Of a stretch of DNA of 64,000 bases, positions 61,701-64,000 are shown piece after piece. The first letter of the stretch is position 1. Every line of letters begins with the position of its first letter. Under the pieces are notes generated by a model. It saw only the letters and a list, made by a program, of their open reading frames with translations, made no database searches and was not told the origin of the DNA. The position numbers and the translations under genes are program-made. Source of the DNA: Mytilus galloprovincialis. Lineage: Eukaryota > Mollusca > Bivalvia > Mytilida > Mytilidae. Location of the stretch: assembly GCF_965363235.1 (NCBI RefSeq), contig NC_134845.1, positions 11,036,101 through 11,100,100 on the forward strand, read 5' to 3'.

Positions 61701-61831
61701 GTATGAAATATACATACAAAACGCAGACATATTCAATTTACATTTTGCACTTATAATCATACTTTAGACAGCAAAATATAAACGTTAAAGAAATTCAAAC
61801 TTACGAAAATGAAAATAATGATTTTTTTCAT
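18324..61831 (-). CDS. gene model: signal peptide - Cys-rich ectodomain - TM - Ig-like - repeat linker - HSPA12-like Hsp70 ATPase
   Basis: This entry spans a minus-strand exon ladder of 27 proposed coding exons, each listed separately, with coding length 3,855 bp after discounting one extra base (about 1,284 residues). Approximate layout in residues: 1-20 signal peptide; 20-184 Cys-rich ectodomain; 185-212 stalk; 212-254 membrane helix and flanks; 255-377 charged segment; 378-572 two Ig-like modules; 573-845 linker of 21-27-residue exons; 850-1284 Hsp70 ATPase. All junctions from exon 2 to the first Hsp70 exon are phase 1, and the Hsp70 exons run 1-0, 0-0, 0-1, 1-stop. What is seen: compatible splice sites, open frames and recognisable domains. 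What is inferred: that all belong to one transcript. The weakest joint is the 6.8-kb gap between the 52.6 and 45.6 kb exons; there could be two genes. A one-base frameshift in the 43.8 kb exon could make this allele non-functional, or be an assembly error. Confidence 0.5.
19334..19475 (-). CDS. Hsp70 (HSPA12-like) exon
   Basis: A 142-bp exon, acceptor tttttcag, donor G|gtaacg, phase 0 in and 1 out. It encodes SGIIKEQLIVVDESNAILAY and ends YLLIDLG, the first half of the phosphate-2 loop. SGI directly after the previous exon's CCEL matches the family's conserved 'AGI..EQL' stretch. An ATPase core exon. Confidence 0.9.
19860..19992 (-). repeat. dispersed repeat family A (in Hsp70 intron)
   Basis: Shows 'ggccgtacggtgacctatag', 'gtgtcattttggtcttttgt' and 'attggcaatcatactatatc', the minus-strand version of the family signature. 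Confidence 0.75.
20491..20709 (-). CDS. Hsp70 (HSPA12-like) exon
   Basis: A 219-bp phase 0-0 exon, acceptor atatcag, donor gtaggt. It encodes 73 residues including EVVWVMTVPDVWEDNAKGFI, the family signature around 'WVLTVPAIW...AK', and ends ICCEL at the splice. The region forms part of lobe I of the ATPase. Confidence 0.92.
20810..20990 (+). repeat. retroelement 3' tail fragment
   Basis: Ordered match to the tails at 6.0 and 23.9 kb: 'ttagttccctatgttttgtt', 'tgccatgacgttgtcggttg', 'gagtttgaatattcc'. An inverted fragment of the same family lies at about 21.19-21.33 kb ('agaccagagggacattcaac'). Confidence 0.5.
21602..23197. mobile_element. foldback-like TIR element with palindromic 'agtaattac' arrays (copy 2)
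   Basis: Left terminus tgttacagtaaataggtgaa is matched by right terminus ttcacctatttactgtaaca. Inside both ends lie tandem motifs of the type 'ggtaattactggtaattac' (21,632-21,735 and 23,068-23,170). Flanks read 'atatata' on both sides, a possible but low-complexity target duplication. The interior carries retroelement-derived coding debris. About 1.6 kb, non-autonomous, sits in an intron of the Hsp70 part. Confidence 0.75.
21857..22560 (+). pseudogene. retroelement coding remnant captured inside the TIR element
   Basis: An 80-codon frame (IFDQFQQTWKSEMENSPKAL, then FEEYLDLLPYKDQITL) resembles the C-terminal tail seen after reverse-transcriptase domains in non-LTR elements. A second frame lies at 22,323-22,586. 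Both are short and interrupted. Assignment is by resemblance only. Confidence 0.4.
23325..23452 (+). repeat. dispersed repeat family A
   Basis: Clear copy: 'gatgtggtatgattgccaat', 'ccccacaagagaccaaaaca', 'ggtcaccgtacggccttcaa'. It lies about 130 bp from the right end of the 21.6-23.2 kb element. Confidence 0.8.
23560..24045 (+). mobile_element. retroelement 3' end (degenerate)
   Basis: An open frame ends VPNGEVEIIS ... GGPLWNNCFTNDIGYVPYV. It is followed by 'ggtgccacatttggagcagg', 'ccggagcacctgagttcacc' and the common tail 'gagtttgactgtccctctgg'. The same order of blocks recurs at 28.77-29.34 kb and, in part, at 39.35-39.59 and 50.08-50.17 kb, where it follows a reverse transcriptase. It is therefore a truncated retroelement copy. 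Confidence 0.6.
24111..24424 (-). CDS. first Hsp70 (HSPA12-like) exon: phosphate-1 loop
   Basis: A 314-bp exon, acceptor atttgcag, donor ATG|gtcagt, phase 1 in, 0 out. After a short lead (GSYQLTAPPMTCLNTPG) comes VIALDIGTTHSRYAVLL, the phosphate-1 loop of the Hsp70/actin ATPase fold, then a region with VACGDKAIKEHK and ERKSYLMFEKFKLELYKRM, matching HSPA12 order. The phase-1 acceptor lets it be spliced directly to any upstream linker exon, which is the main evidence that the linker exons and Hsp70 form one protein. Confidence 0.92.
24715..24800 (+). repeat. dispersed repeat family C fragment
   Basis: 'gtagtataccactgttcgaa' plus 'actgagggaaacgcatcaaa' match the start of the 14.2 kb copy. Confidence 0.55.
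25395..25457 (-). CDS. linker exon immediately before Hsp70 (63 bp)
   Basis: Phase 1-1, acceptor aatttcag, donor G|gtaggt. Encodes EKTVKMDSVYQSHELRNDYN plus a Thr. It has no counterpart at 34.2-34.4 kb in the duplicated unit, where about 280 bp is missing. Polar, no motif. Confidence 0.6.
25552..25626 (-). CDS. 25-residue repeat linker exon (75 bp), unit 2
   Basis: Phase 1-1, acceptor ttccag, donor G|gtaaat. Encodes ETTSQNTSCTH..EEPHEPTTDDKS. One of six near-identical 75-bp exons sharing QNT, PHEPTTD and an acidic end. Confidence 0.72.
26213..26287 (-). CDS. 25-residue repeat linker exon (75 bp), unit 2
   Basis: Phase 1-1, acceptor ggttccag, donor G|gtaaat. Encodes EAVSQNTRCTHIFDEPHEQT and then TDEKS. 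Paralogue of the 35,170 exon by position. The plus-strand frame over it is a shadow. Confidence 0.72.
26370..26480 (-). repeat. short repeat bearing 'cacccgcgaaatcgcgggca'
   Basis: Contains a small GC-rich palindrome (cccgcgaaatcgcggg) in AT-rich DNA, typical of the end of a small DNA transposon or MITE. Limits are uncertain. Confidence 0.3.
26700..26893 (-). repeat. dispersed repeat family A
   Basis: Nearly complete: 'aataaggccgttataactgt', 'tatcggggccttttatagtt', 'gactatgcggtatgggcttt', 'ggccgtacagtgacctatag', ending 'caatcataccacatcttctt'. Confidence 0.85.
28135..28330 (+). repeat. dispersed repeat family B
   Basis: 'accaggatcgaaattttata', 'gcgccgcaagacgcgcattt' and 'gaagaacattgaggactaac'. 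A related fragment ('agactcatcagtgacgttgg') lies at 27,960-28,060. The counterpart at 35.99-36.18 kb is part of the tandem duplication. Confidence 0.65.
28346..28420 (-). CDS. 25-residue repeat linker exon (75 bp), unit 2
   Basis: Phase 1-1, acceptor gattttag, donor G|gtaaac. Encodes GATEQNTNCTQNLDAPHKPT and then TDENS. Paralogue of the 36,438 exon, with which it shares the diagnostic start GATEQNTN. Confidence 0.72.
28765..29345 (+). mobile_element. retroelement 3' end interrupted by a family E repeat
   Basis: 'agttccaaatggtgaagttg' at 28,774 and 'tggctgttatggaatattaa' near 29,001 are adjacent in the 23.56-24.0 kb copy. Here they are separated by a family E repeat at about 28,825-28,990. 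The tail 'ggagcacctgatataacccc' follows. A nested insertion within the retroelement remnant. Confidence 0.55.
29965..30036 (-). CDS. 24-residue linker exon (72 bp), unit 2
   Basis: Phase 1-1, acceptor aatttcag, donor G|gtaaaa. Encodes ANTSKNDYTHDIDMENQITT and DIQK. Paralogue of the 38,754 exon; flanking intron sequence (cgatttcataaatttcag) is identical. Confidence 0.68.
30484..30564 (-). CDS. 27-residue helical linker exon (81 bp), unit 2
   Basis: Phase 1-1, acceptor attgcag, donor T|gtaagc. Contains KENWSFDKLLMNVKKDAKKV, likely helical and basic. Paralogue of the 39,838 exon with the same WSFDKLLMNV core. Confidence 0.7.
31405..31568 (-). repeat. dispersed repeat family A
   Basis: 'tatcggagccttttatagct', 'gaccgtacggtgacctatag', 'gtcattttggtctcttgtgg', 'ggcaatcataacacatcttc'. 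Confidence 0.8.
31703..31880 (-). pseudogene. decayed Ig-like exon of the duplicated unit
   Basis: The 3' part matches the intact exon at 40,780: NVAVNDSFITCDFHI, then GKYELVLKT, FGAVIKRTYDLKI and a good donor (G|gtaaat). Upstream, the sequence is shifted by one base and meets an in-frame TGA about 12 bp before the conserved ACGAAT, and the first ~140 bp of the exon with its acceptor is not recognisable. It is probably skipped; its phase-1 donor is now useless. Confidence 0.7.
32885..32936. repeat. TA microsatellite
   Basis: An AT dinucleotide run at the equivalent place to the longer one at 44.38 kb in the other duplication unit. Confidence 0.7.
32975..33050 (+). repeat. family E fragment
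   Basis: 'taagccaggaatatgacagt' and 'tccaatcgtttgatgtg' match the start of the family seen at 28.85 kb. Confidence 0.45.
34460..34534 (-). CDS. 25-residue repeat linker exon (75 bp), unit 1
   Basis: Phase 1-1, acceptor gttccag, donor G|gtaaat. Encodes EAISQNTSFTQILDEPHEPT and TDYKS. The Cys of its paralogues is Phe here. Confidence 0.7.
35170..35244 (-). CDS. 25-residue repeat linker exon (75 bp), unit 1
   Basis: Phase 1-1, acceptor ggttccag, donor G|gtagat. Encodes EATSQNTSCTELLDEPHEPT and TDEKA. Confidence 0.72.
35990..36180 (+). repeat. dispersed repeat family B
   Basis: 'attgcgccagacgcgcgttt', 'actcaccagtgacgctcgaa', 'agagcactgaggaccaaaat'. Confidence 0.75.
36205..36405 (-). repeat. 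dispersed repeat family A
   Basis: 'tatcggggccatttatggct', 'gactatgcggtatggacttt', 'ggccgtacggtgacctacag', 'ggcaatcataccccatcttc'. Absent at the equivalent place in the other unit, so inserted after the duplication or lost there. Confidence 0.85.
36438..36512 (-). CDS. 25-residue repeat linker exon (75 bp), unit 1
   Basis: Phase 1-1, acceptor gacttcag, donor G|gtaaac. Encodes GATEQNTNYSQNLDEQHKPT and TYENY. More diverged at its end than the other copies. Confidence 0.68.
37800..38165 (-). repeat. MITE-like element, inverted copy of the 15.0-15.4 kb element
   Basis: 'tcggtcacgagttgaatact', 'tcttgatccgaca', 'caacgcctattgttgtgtga' and 'aataaccacgtttatttcac' are the reverse complement, in reverse order, of blocks at 15.0-15.3 kb. 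Confidence 0.65.
38754..38825 (-). CDS. 24-residue linker exon (72 bp), unit 1
   Basis: Phase 1-1, acceptor aatttcag, donor G|gtaaaa. Encodes ANEAKIDCPHDNDQENKRTT and DKQE. Very polar, probably disordered. Confidence 0.68.
39345..39590 (+). repeat. retroelement 3' tail
   Basis: 'cacgacgggtgccacatgtg', 'ggagcgcctgagatcatccc', 'tcatggcgttgtcagtttat' and 'gactgtccctctggtata' match in order the tails at 23.8 and 50.1 kb. Confidence 0.65.
39838..39918 (-). CDS. 27-residue helical linker exon (81 bp), unit 1
   Basis: Phase 1-1, acceptor aatttcag, donor G|gtaagc. Contains GQEQVREHWSFDKLLMNVEK followed by DAKNAV. Follows the Ig-like exon in both duplication units. Confidence 0.72.
40780..41061 (-). 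CDS. Ig-like domain exon, unit 1
   Basis: A 282-bp phase 1-1 exon (94 residues), acceptor actttcag, donor G|gtaaat. Starts DKPEISHSLDRKTID, ends FGAVIKRTIDLKIPS. The pattern 'FITCDFP ... GKYELVIKT' fits a beta-sandwich with a B-strand Cys and an F-strand Tyr, although a canonical second Cys is not in the usual place. A weak Ig or Ig-like assignment by pattern, supported by its neighbour at 43.7 kb. The role of such a domain on this side of the membrane helix is unclear. Confidence 0.65.
41308..41949 (-). mobile_element. tandem-repeat element with GACGGACT tail (short copy)
   Basis: Starts 'caagtgaaactgcgagttac' and 'tgataccccgccgcaagtgg', carries diverged ~150-170 bp repeats ('cgagtgatgaatctgaaaac', 'acgcatcacac'), a 'gacggactgacgg' microsatellite and ends 'agcgggggtataa'. 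The ends form a short inverted match (tacccccgc / gcgggggta). Same family as 54.2-55.07 kb. An antisense frame with SVCPSVRPSV is an artefact of the microsatellite. Confidence 0.75.
42099..43125. mobile_element. foldback-like TIR element with 'aatctatggcagatt' arrays (copy 3)
   Basis: Perfect terminal inverted repeats: tgtaggactcaaatctatgg at the left and ccatagatttgagtcctaca at the right, continuing imperfectly for about 65 bp as tandem 'aatctatggcagattcc' motifs. The other duplication unit has an uninterrupted version of the target near 32,530, so this is an insertion of 1.03 kb after the duplication. A retroelement fragment (HYDLVDHYGMFISQMFIDML near 42.8-42.9 kb) lies inside. No transposase. 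Confidence 0.8.
43693..43996 (-). CDS. Ig-like domain exon with a one-base poly-A frameshift
   Basis: Acceptor ctgttttag, donor T|gtgagt. The length is 304 bp where 303 would keep the phase-1 ladder. The first part reads DKTISVVVKPQDVNEFVGCS with WLHITPEKEITC. The last part, in the next frame, reads SLTILSLAPEDAGIYVCRVS, the classic F-strand 'DxGxYxC' of Ig domains, and ends LHVKE. The frames meet at a run of seven A's (43,827-43,833); one A fewer would join them. It is either a true inactivating mutation or a homopolymer error in the assembly. Confidence 0.75.
44381..44416. repeat. TA microsatellite
   Basis: An uninterrupted AT dinucleotide run, in an intron. Confidence 0.9.
45558..45719 (-). 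CDS. acidic linker exon before the Ig-like exons (162 bp)
   Basis: Phase 1-1, acceptor cttctag, donor G|gtaagt; 54 residues. Includes DLESDSNCLQVQDINTN, DISAFDEITEEQEVLIDKTE and LPDKLSVC. Strongly acidic, no known domain. This stretch has no counterpart in the downstream duplication unit. An upstream open frame continuing to 45,927 is not supported by a start or acceptor. Confidence 0.6.
46472..46494. repeat. TA microsatellite
   Basis: AT dinucleotide run at the left flank of the 46.6 kb palindrome. Confidence 0.85.
46617..46707. repeat. perfect 42-bp palindrome with 7-base loop
   Basis: Arm 46617-46658 contains 'aaaaaatccaacatttccgg' and arm 46666-46707 is its exact reverse complement, around the loop 'agtttta'. 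Outer sequences match only loosely. Probably the centre of a MITE or foldback insertion; flanked by TA microsatellites on both sides. Confidence 0.9.
46741..46782. repeat. TA microsatellite
   Basis: A long AT dinucleotide run; translates as repeated IYIYIY in an antisense frame that is not a gene. Confidence 0.9.
46990..47113. repeat. small imperfect palindromic element
   Basis: Left 'caacggcatcaattagttat' is matched by right 'accaattaatgccgttgtcg', with 'gtcgcaaat' / 'atttgcgac' inside. It is unusually GC-rich in the middle. A MITE-like hairpin. Confidence 0.65.
48100..48396. mobile_element. short TIR element ending 'gtggggcat'
   Basis: Left 'gaatgccccac' and right 'gtggggcataa' are inverted; the interior holds 'ggacggacggacgaccga'. 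I recognise this as a common bivalve non-autonomous element. The 61-codon frame across it is not a gene. Confidence 0.7.
48960..50170 (+). mobile_element. degenerate retroelement with reverse transcriptase and 3' tail
   Basis: The reading order is clear although frames are broken. NIKTFDFSTLYTTIPHTKL (about 49.14-49.21 kb) is the RT motif with the first catalytic Asp. GIPMGTNCAPLLADLFL follows near 49.43, and FNFRYIDDVLSLNI near 49.56 is the catalytic YxDD box. MVNFPFLCSNIPAAPAYGVY and SLKKFYGRHHD (49.75-50.0) form the C-terminal part. Stop at about 50,030, then the tail 'acgacgggtgctgtatacgg'. Stops near 49.28-49.48 show it is dead. It lies in the presumed intron between the 52.6 and 45.6 kb exons, in the opposite orientation to the gene. 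I read it as Penelope-like or related; the class is tentative. Confidence 0.8.
49699..50031 (+). pseudogene. longest intact frame of the reverse transcriptase remnant
   Basis: 110 codons covering the C-terminal thumb-like region: KIYDKRDDFNFPMVNFPFLC, IPAAPAYGVYVSQLIRYSRA, KFYGRHHDRIGHYDKSVSEI. No endonuclease motif is visible downstream in frame. Confidence 0.75.
50465..52135 (+). repeat. family E repeat split by an inserted element
   Basis: The left part ('gattttgccttttgattaag', 'ttccacggaatttagtattt') stops at 50,585 and the right part ('gttttttgtgattatacttt') starts after 52,103. Joined, they follow the order of the uninterrupted copy at 28.85-28.99 kb. Confidence 0.65.
50586..52103. mobile_element. 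foldback-like TIR element with 'gcgttataacgc' palindrome arrays (copy 4)
   Basis: Left terminus acggaagcgtattagcgcca is matched by right terminus tggcgctaatacgcttccgt; identity continues through 'cacacatttttac' and 'cttcctatgtttgcg'. The left array (50,637-50,702) has about three and the right array (51,682-52,052) about nineteen units of the palindrome tttgcgttataacgcaaa. Flanks 'agtattttt' and 'agttttttg' suggest an 8-9 bp target duplication. The interior has no transposase; its frames are not supported. Confidence 0.85.
52546..52680 (-). CDS. juxtamembrane exon (135 bp)
   Basis: Phase 1-1, acceptor atttcag, donor G|gtaagt; 45 residues, DHLQQPINCTAHQLNGAKSR, then DELSFNKEMTTTRSSTQADC. Ser/Thr-rich, no known domain. 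Last exon upstream of the 6.8-kb gap rich in transposons. Confidence 0.65.
52720..53842. other. intron, no feature seen
   Basis: AT-rich DNA without recognisable repeat or exon. Confidence 0.4.
53843..53914 (-). CDS. juxtamembrane exon (72 bp)
   Basis: Phase 1-1, acceptor tatttcag, donor G|gtactt (weaker than the others). Encodes DRKELVLYHEGTRQPGTSFD and PQLH. Resembles the stalk exon at 59,370 (both have a 'YHE..R.' core before QP), suggesting a duplicated short exon on either side of the membrane helix. Confidence 0.5.
54218..55066 (-). mobile_element. tandem-repeat element with GACGGACT tail (long copy)
   Basis: Starts 'caagtgaaactgcgagctac' and 'gatacccccgccgcaagtgg'. Four copies of a ~168-bp unit begin at about 54,299, 54,466, 54,635 and 54,802 ('gtgttcggtaaacaggaagt'). 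A 'gacggacggactgacgg' microsatellite follows (54,945-55,018) and the end is 'agcgggggtataa'. The 168-bp period is a multiple of three, so an antisense frame stays open for 210 codons; this is an artefact, not a gene. Confidence 0.85.
55579..55644 (-). CDS. transmembrane exon, second half (66 bp)
   Basis: Phase 1-1, acceptor ggtgtttag, donor G|gtaagt. Encodes GSFLMTVFLLCDLNIKCKDY and CS. The hydrophobic run continues from the 57,188 exon and ends at a polar, basic flank. Confidence 0.65.
56510..56815 (+). repeat. dispersed repeat family B (near full length)
   Basis: 'ttaatacgccagacgtgcgt', 'gagactcatcaatgacgctc', 'agcattgaggatccaaaatt' and the far end 'aaaatgaccacataattgat'. Confidence 0.75.
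57010..57065 (+). repeat. family C fragment
   Basis: 'aaaggcaacagtagtatacc' matches the start of the 14.2 kb copy. Confidence 0.5.
57188..57253 (-). CDS. transmembrane exon, first half (66 bp)
   Basis: Phase 1-1, acceptor tttttag, donor G|gtaaga. Encodes NKYRINYKNGLTGLIFLFII and F. With the 55,579 exon it makes one helix of about 22-24 apolar residues (GLTGLIFLFIIF joined to GSFLMTVFLLC), the only membrane span found after the signal peptide. Other frames of this exon contain stops. Confidence 0.68.
57640..57790 (+). repeat. retroelement 3' tail fragment
   Basis: 'aaggcgttgttagtttctct', 'aataatgagtttgtaggtcg' match the general tail order at 23.9 kb, poorly conserved. Confidence 0.4.
58561..58590 (-). 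CDS. possible 30-bp stalk exon
   Basis: If the acceptor is 'caacagtag' and the donor G|gtgact, this phase 1-1 exon encodes EHVDLTVNIT. A longer version from the better acceptor at 58,604 has a phase-1 stop and the wrong length. Plausible but weak; leaving it out does not disturb the frame. Confidence 0.25.
59370..59417 (-). CDS. stalk exon (48 bp)
   Basis: Phase 1-1, acceptor ttctttccag, donor G|gtaagt. Encodes IKIYYHETNRLLQQP after a split codon. Upstream use of 'tttcag' at 59,440 would give 70 bp and break the frame. Confidence 0.5.
59534..59615 (+). repeat. dispersed repeat family A (truncated)
   Basis: 'gaagatgtggtatgattgcc', 'cacaagagatttaatgacac', 'gaaattaacaactataaatt'. Confidence 0.75.
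59630..59815 (-). repeat. family E repeat
   Basis: Reverse complement of the 28.83-28.99 kb copy: 'aaagtaaaatcacaaacttc', 'aagaccataatcacatggca', 'aacacatcaaaaacgattta', 'ggtacaggcatttccaaatg'. Confidence 0.75.
60253..60564 (-). CDS. Cys-rich ectodomain exon (312 bp)
   Basis: Phase 1-1, acceptor tctgtag, donor G|gtaaag; 104 residues. Key stretches: KYVWSGGLRNIKCSSERFQP, SSQCIFLKSFCNEEGQVI, DVSCRCDHTRGYAFV and LEEDCSCYTKKC. Nine Cys and NxS/T sites (QNVS, INGS, NNNT) suit a secreted, disulfide-bonded domain. I recognise the 'CRCD.TRGY ... EDCSCY.K.C' order as one recurring in predicted bivalve surface proteins, but I know no named domain or ligand for it. Confidence 0.78.
60878..61091 (-). 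CDS. second coding exon: signal peptide remainder and ectodomain start (214 bp)
   Basis: Acceptor attacag, phase 0; donor G|gtaaat, phase 1. Begins MLVDCIIGALPTLNFKCPQY, continuing the signal peptide of the first exon, then has VVCPRNPLDYSCLCNTENTT and YCSNDKPEFAGI. Even Cys spacing and glycosylation site suit an extracellular protein. Confidence 0.78.
61805..61831 (-). CDS. first coding exon: start of signal peptide (27 bp)
   Basis: ATG at 61831-61829 encodes MKKIIIFIF and meets a consensus donor (gtaagt) in phase 0, exactly the phase of the next exon's acceptor. Joined, the start reads MKKIIIFIFMLVDCIIGALP, a typical basic-hydrophobic leader with a likely cleavage soon after. Too short to be found as an ORF. 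The rest of the first exon upstream is 5' UTR. Confidence 0.72.
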
Positions 61832-62159
61832 GATGATATATCATGTTCAGGCTGCACACAGAAATCGGTACCGCCAAACTACAATGAAAAAAATAATATT
61901 AAAAGTACTGCAAATAAGTATAAGTAATATCATGCATATAAAAAAAAATTATATGGTCCAAATTAAATACTCATATGATTCTGCCGTGTATAACCAAACG
62001 AGTATATGATTATACTAATATCGTCGAGAACATTTGAAAACACTAAATTAACAGTTTACGAATTTGTTTATTTATCATAAAGAGGTTGCTGACCATACGA
62101 GACATGTGTTTAACTACTCGTGAGAATATGATATCGCTTGATATCAACTCTCGTTATTC

Positions 62160-62405
62160 AATTGAGGCCTCGGTGGCCGAGTGGTCATAGAGGTACAATT
62201 TTGTATAACTAGCTGGTCATCACTGAGGTTGTGAGTTGAATCCCGCACGGGACAGTTACAGCTGCTGCAGTTGTCAGTTCCCTACCAAATGTTGGTGGCT
62301 CTTACCGGGCAGTCCGGCTTTCTCAAATAATAAAAAAACTGACCGCCACAAAATAGCACAATAATGTTGAAAGTGGCGTTAAACATCTATCAACTAATCA
62401 ATCGT
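62160..62405 (+). repeat. tRNA-derived SINE
   Basis: The head contains the Pol III A box tggccgagtgg (62174-62184, exact to consensus TRGCNNAGYGG) and a B-box-like gagttgaatcc (62233-62243) 48 bp later. The body ends 'gttgaaagtggcgttaaaca' and 'ctatcaactaatcaatc'. The tRNA fold is not intact (long variable part), so this is a SINE rather than a tRNA gene. It is about 330 bp upstream of the receptor start codon, opposite strand. Confidence 0.85.
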
Positions 62406-62409
62406 TATT

Positions 62410-63470
62410 TAATCAAAATAGTAATAATATACATGCTAAAGGCTAAAACCAATCAGTAAGAAACATATAAAGGTTAAAATGAAATTTTACGGAATCGCAA
62501 GAACATCAAAAGTAACATTGAACTGGGCTGTTGATATGAATAGCGTTTCCTACTTCACATTCATCATTCAACCATCCCTCTCTCAGTTCAAATGTTACAC
62601 TCAGAGATCAGTAGTTTATTTTACACGCGAGACGATCATTTTGGTATTTGAAGATCTAAAACAACGAAATGATTTGCTCGAGAATTGAGACACATTGTAT
62701 AAATAATTAATCAGTGATGGGCGCCGTTATTATAATATTGTGACGATGTCGGTATTTATTTTTTTATTTTTCTGTTATAAAGAGACCAAATGACACAATA
62801 ATTAACAACTAAAGTTCAGGTCTCCGCAAGGCCTTCAAAAATGAACAAAGCCAATACTGCATATTCAGCTACAAAATGACCCTAAAATTATAAATGTGAA
62901 ACACTTCAAACGAGAAAAGTAACGGTTTAACTTCTGTACAAAACAATGAACGAAAACAAATATCTTGTTATTTATTAATTTTTGGTGGAGCAGGATATTT
63001 TAACACGTTATATGACAAAAAACAAGAATAACGGATTTGTGATTTTCTTTGGTCCCGACATTTTGTCAATGTTGCACGTTAATATATTTCAAACATGCAT
63101 TATTGATAGGCTATAAAGGGGGTTGTTTTGCTTTCTCAGACGATTCTTATCAAGTTTACTTCTTGAATAATACCCAAATAGCCTTGATTACAGAATATTA
63201 TAGCATTATTCATGTGATGAGAAAATGAAAGGACTGCTTTCATTTTGCAATATCAAAGTTCTTAAGAACGTGTCACTGTTCATTAAGAAATTAGGTAAAA
63301 TATTGTGATTAATATGATTATATGTTAACATTGTTTTGTAGAAACCATTATTATGACTATGTATTTTTGCCTCTTGTTGCACATGTAAATATGTGTCTGA
63401 GGCCGTGTTCACACCAAACGCCATGTACAGTAAACATGTTCACAATTACACGGTAGGTATAGTGTCCGGC
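62410..63470. other. stretch with one degraded family A copy, otherwise empty
   Basis: A family A copy at about 62,780-62,965 ('aagagaccaaatgacacaat', 'caaggccttcaaaaatgaac'). No exon, promoter motif or other gene recognised. Confidence 0.45.
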
Positions 63471-63559
63471 TAGGATCGGTTTTTTTCGAGTGATTCGGTC
63501 CATTTTTTTCGAATGTAGTTCCACGGGTAGTAAGGTCGTCATATCGAGTAGCGTTTAGT

Positions 63560-63850
63560 ACAGTGATTTTGTCATAGTTTGGTTAAGTTGGTCATGAATA
63601 AGTTATGTTACTTCCCAAAACGATTGCCTCAGTTCTTTTGAAATGAGCAGATAAAAAGCAAATTAAATGTTTGAATCTATATTGTTAATCAAACTATCTA
63701 AATTGAAATTCTTGTTTTAAAGAATTAAACGCAGGATAACCAAAATATCCAAATTGGTATGGTTCGGTTAAGCGATTGACATGGTTCAGTTAAGAGTCTA
63801 GAACTTCGTCATGGTTTTGGTTACATTTGTCATGGTTTAGATCCAAATTA
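63560..63850 (+). repeat. degenerate array of 'catggttyggttaag' motifs
   Basis: Seen as 'catagtttggttaagttggt', 'atggttcggttaagcgattg', 'catggttcagttaagagtct', 'catggttttggttacatttg', 'catggtttag'. It may be one end of another motif-array element that runs off the window. Confidence 0.45.
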
Positions 63851-64000
63851 ATACATACTTGTGGCACTTTAAAATTGATAGTTTGTTTGTAATGGATTGT
63901 GAAAAATTAAAGTAATACAATTAACTAATTGACTAAAGAGGAAAATATGCCAAATTTAGTGGGAGTAAACGGTAAATCGTACATTCATATAGTTTTGTAC

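Noticed and set aside
62160..62250. possible true tRNA gene
   Set aside because: A and B boxes are present but the cloverleaf is not, and it continues into a SINE body and tail.

Overview
This is an intron-rich, AT-rich, repeat-dense animal nuclear window. I judge it to be from a bivalve mollusc, most likely a mussel (Mytilus-like). That rests on recognising the dispersed repeats, the mollusc-type nicotinic-receptor-like ORF and an HSPA12-type Hsp70; no single sequence proves it. I see no prokaryotic features, rRNA or CRISPR.

The main feature is a minus-strand exon ladder that fills 61.8 kb down to 18.3 kb. Read 5' to 3' on the minus strand, it encodes: a signal peptide split over two exons (61831-60878); a Cys-rich ectodomain (to 60253); short stalk exons (59.4 kb and, weakly, 58.6 kb); one transmembrane helix split over two exons (57.2 and 55.6 kb); short charged exons (53.9, 52.6, 45.6 kb); two Ig-like exons (43.8 and 40.9 kb); thirteen short linker-region exons, most of them 72-81 bp (39.9 to 25.4 kb); and four exons of an HSPA12-like Hsp70 ATPase (24.4, 20.6, 19.4, 18.6 kb). 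From the end of the second coding exon to the start of the Hsp70 part every junction is phase 1, so exons can be added or removed without breaking the frame. The exons sum to 3,855 bp after discounting one extra base (about 1,284 residues). If it is one transcript, it is a membrane receptor with an Hsp70 ATPase as its C-terminal, presumably cytosolic, module. Two adjacent genes with a border between 52.5 and 45.7 kb is the main alternative.

Within that gene, an Ig-plus-linker block has been tandemly duplicated: six exons at 41.1-34.5 kb match six at 31.8-25.6 kb in the same order, with similar introns. One Ig exon of the downstream unit has decayed, and the upstream-unit Ig exon at 43.8 kb carries a one-base poly-A frameshift.

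Downstream of the Hsp70 end (18.3-1 kb) the only clear gene is a nearly intronless, minus-strand Cys-loop (nAChR-like) subunit at 12.06-13.12 kb without a visible fourth membrane helix. An orphan minus-strand terminal exon at 2.5 kb (Lys/Glu-rich stretch plus membrane helix) belongs to a gene whose other exons I cannot find.

Much of the remainder is transposon-derived: a degraded reverse-transcriptase element at 49-50.2 kb and several 3' tails of that kind, a tRNA-derived SINE at 62.2 kb, two copies of a tandem-repeat element with a GACGGACT tail, a TIR element ending in GTGGGGCAT, several small palindromes, many copies of common dispersed repeats, and four 1-1.6 kb elements whose inverted termini are built from arrays of short motifs.
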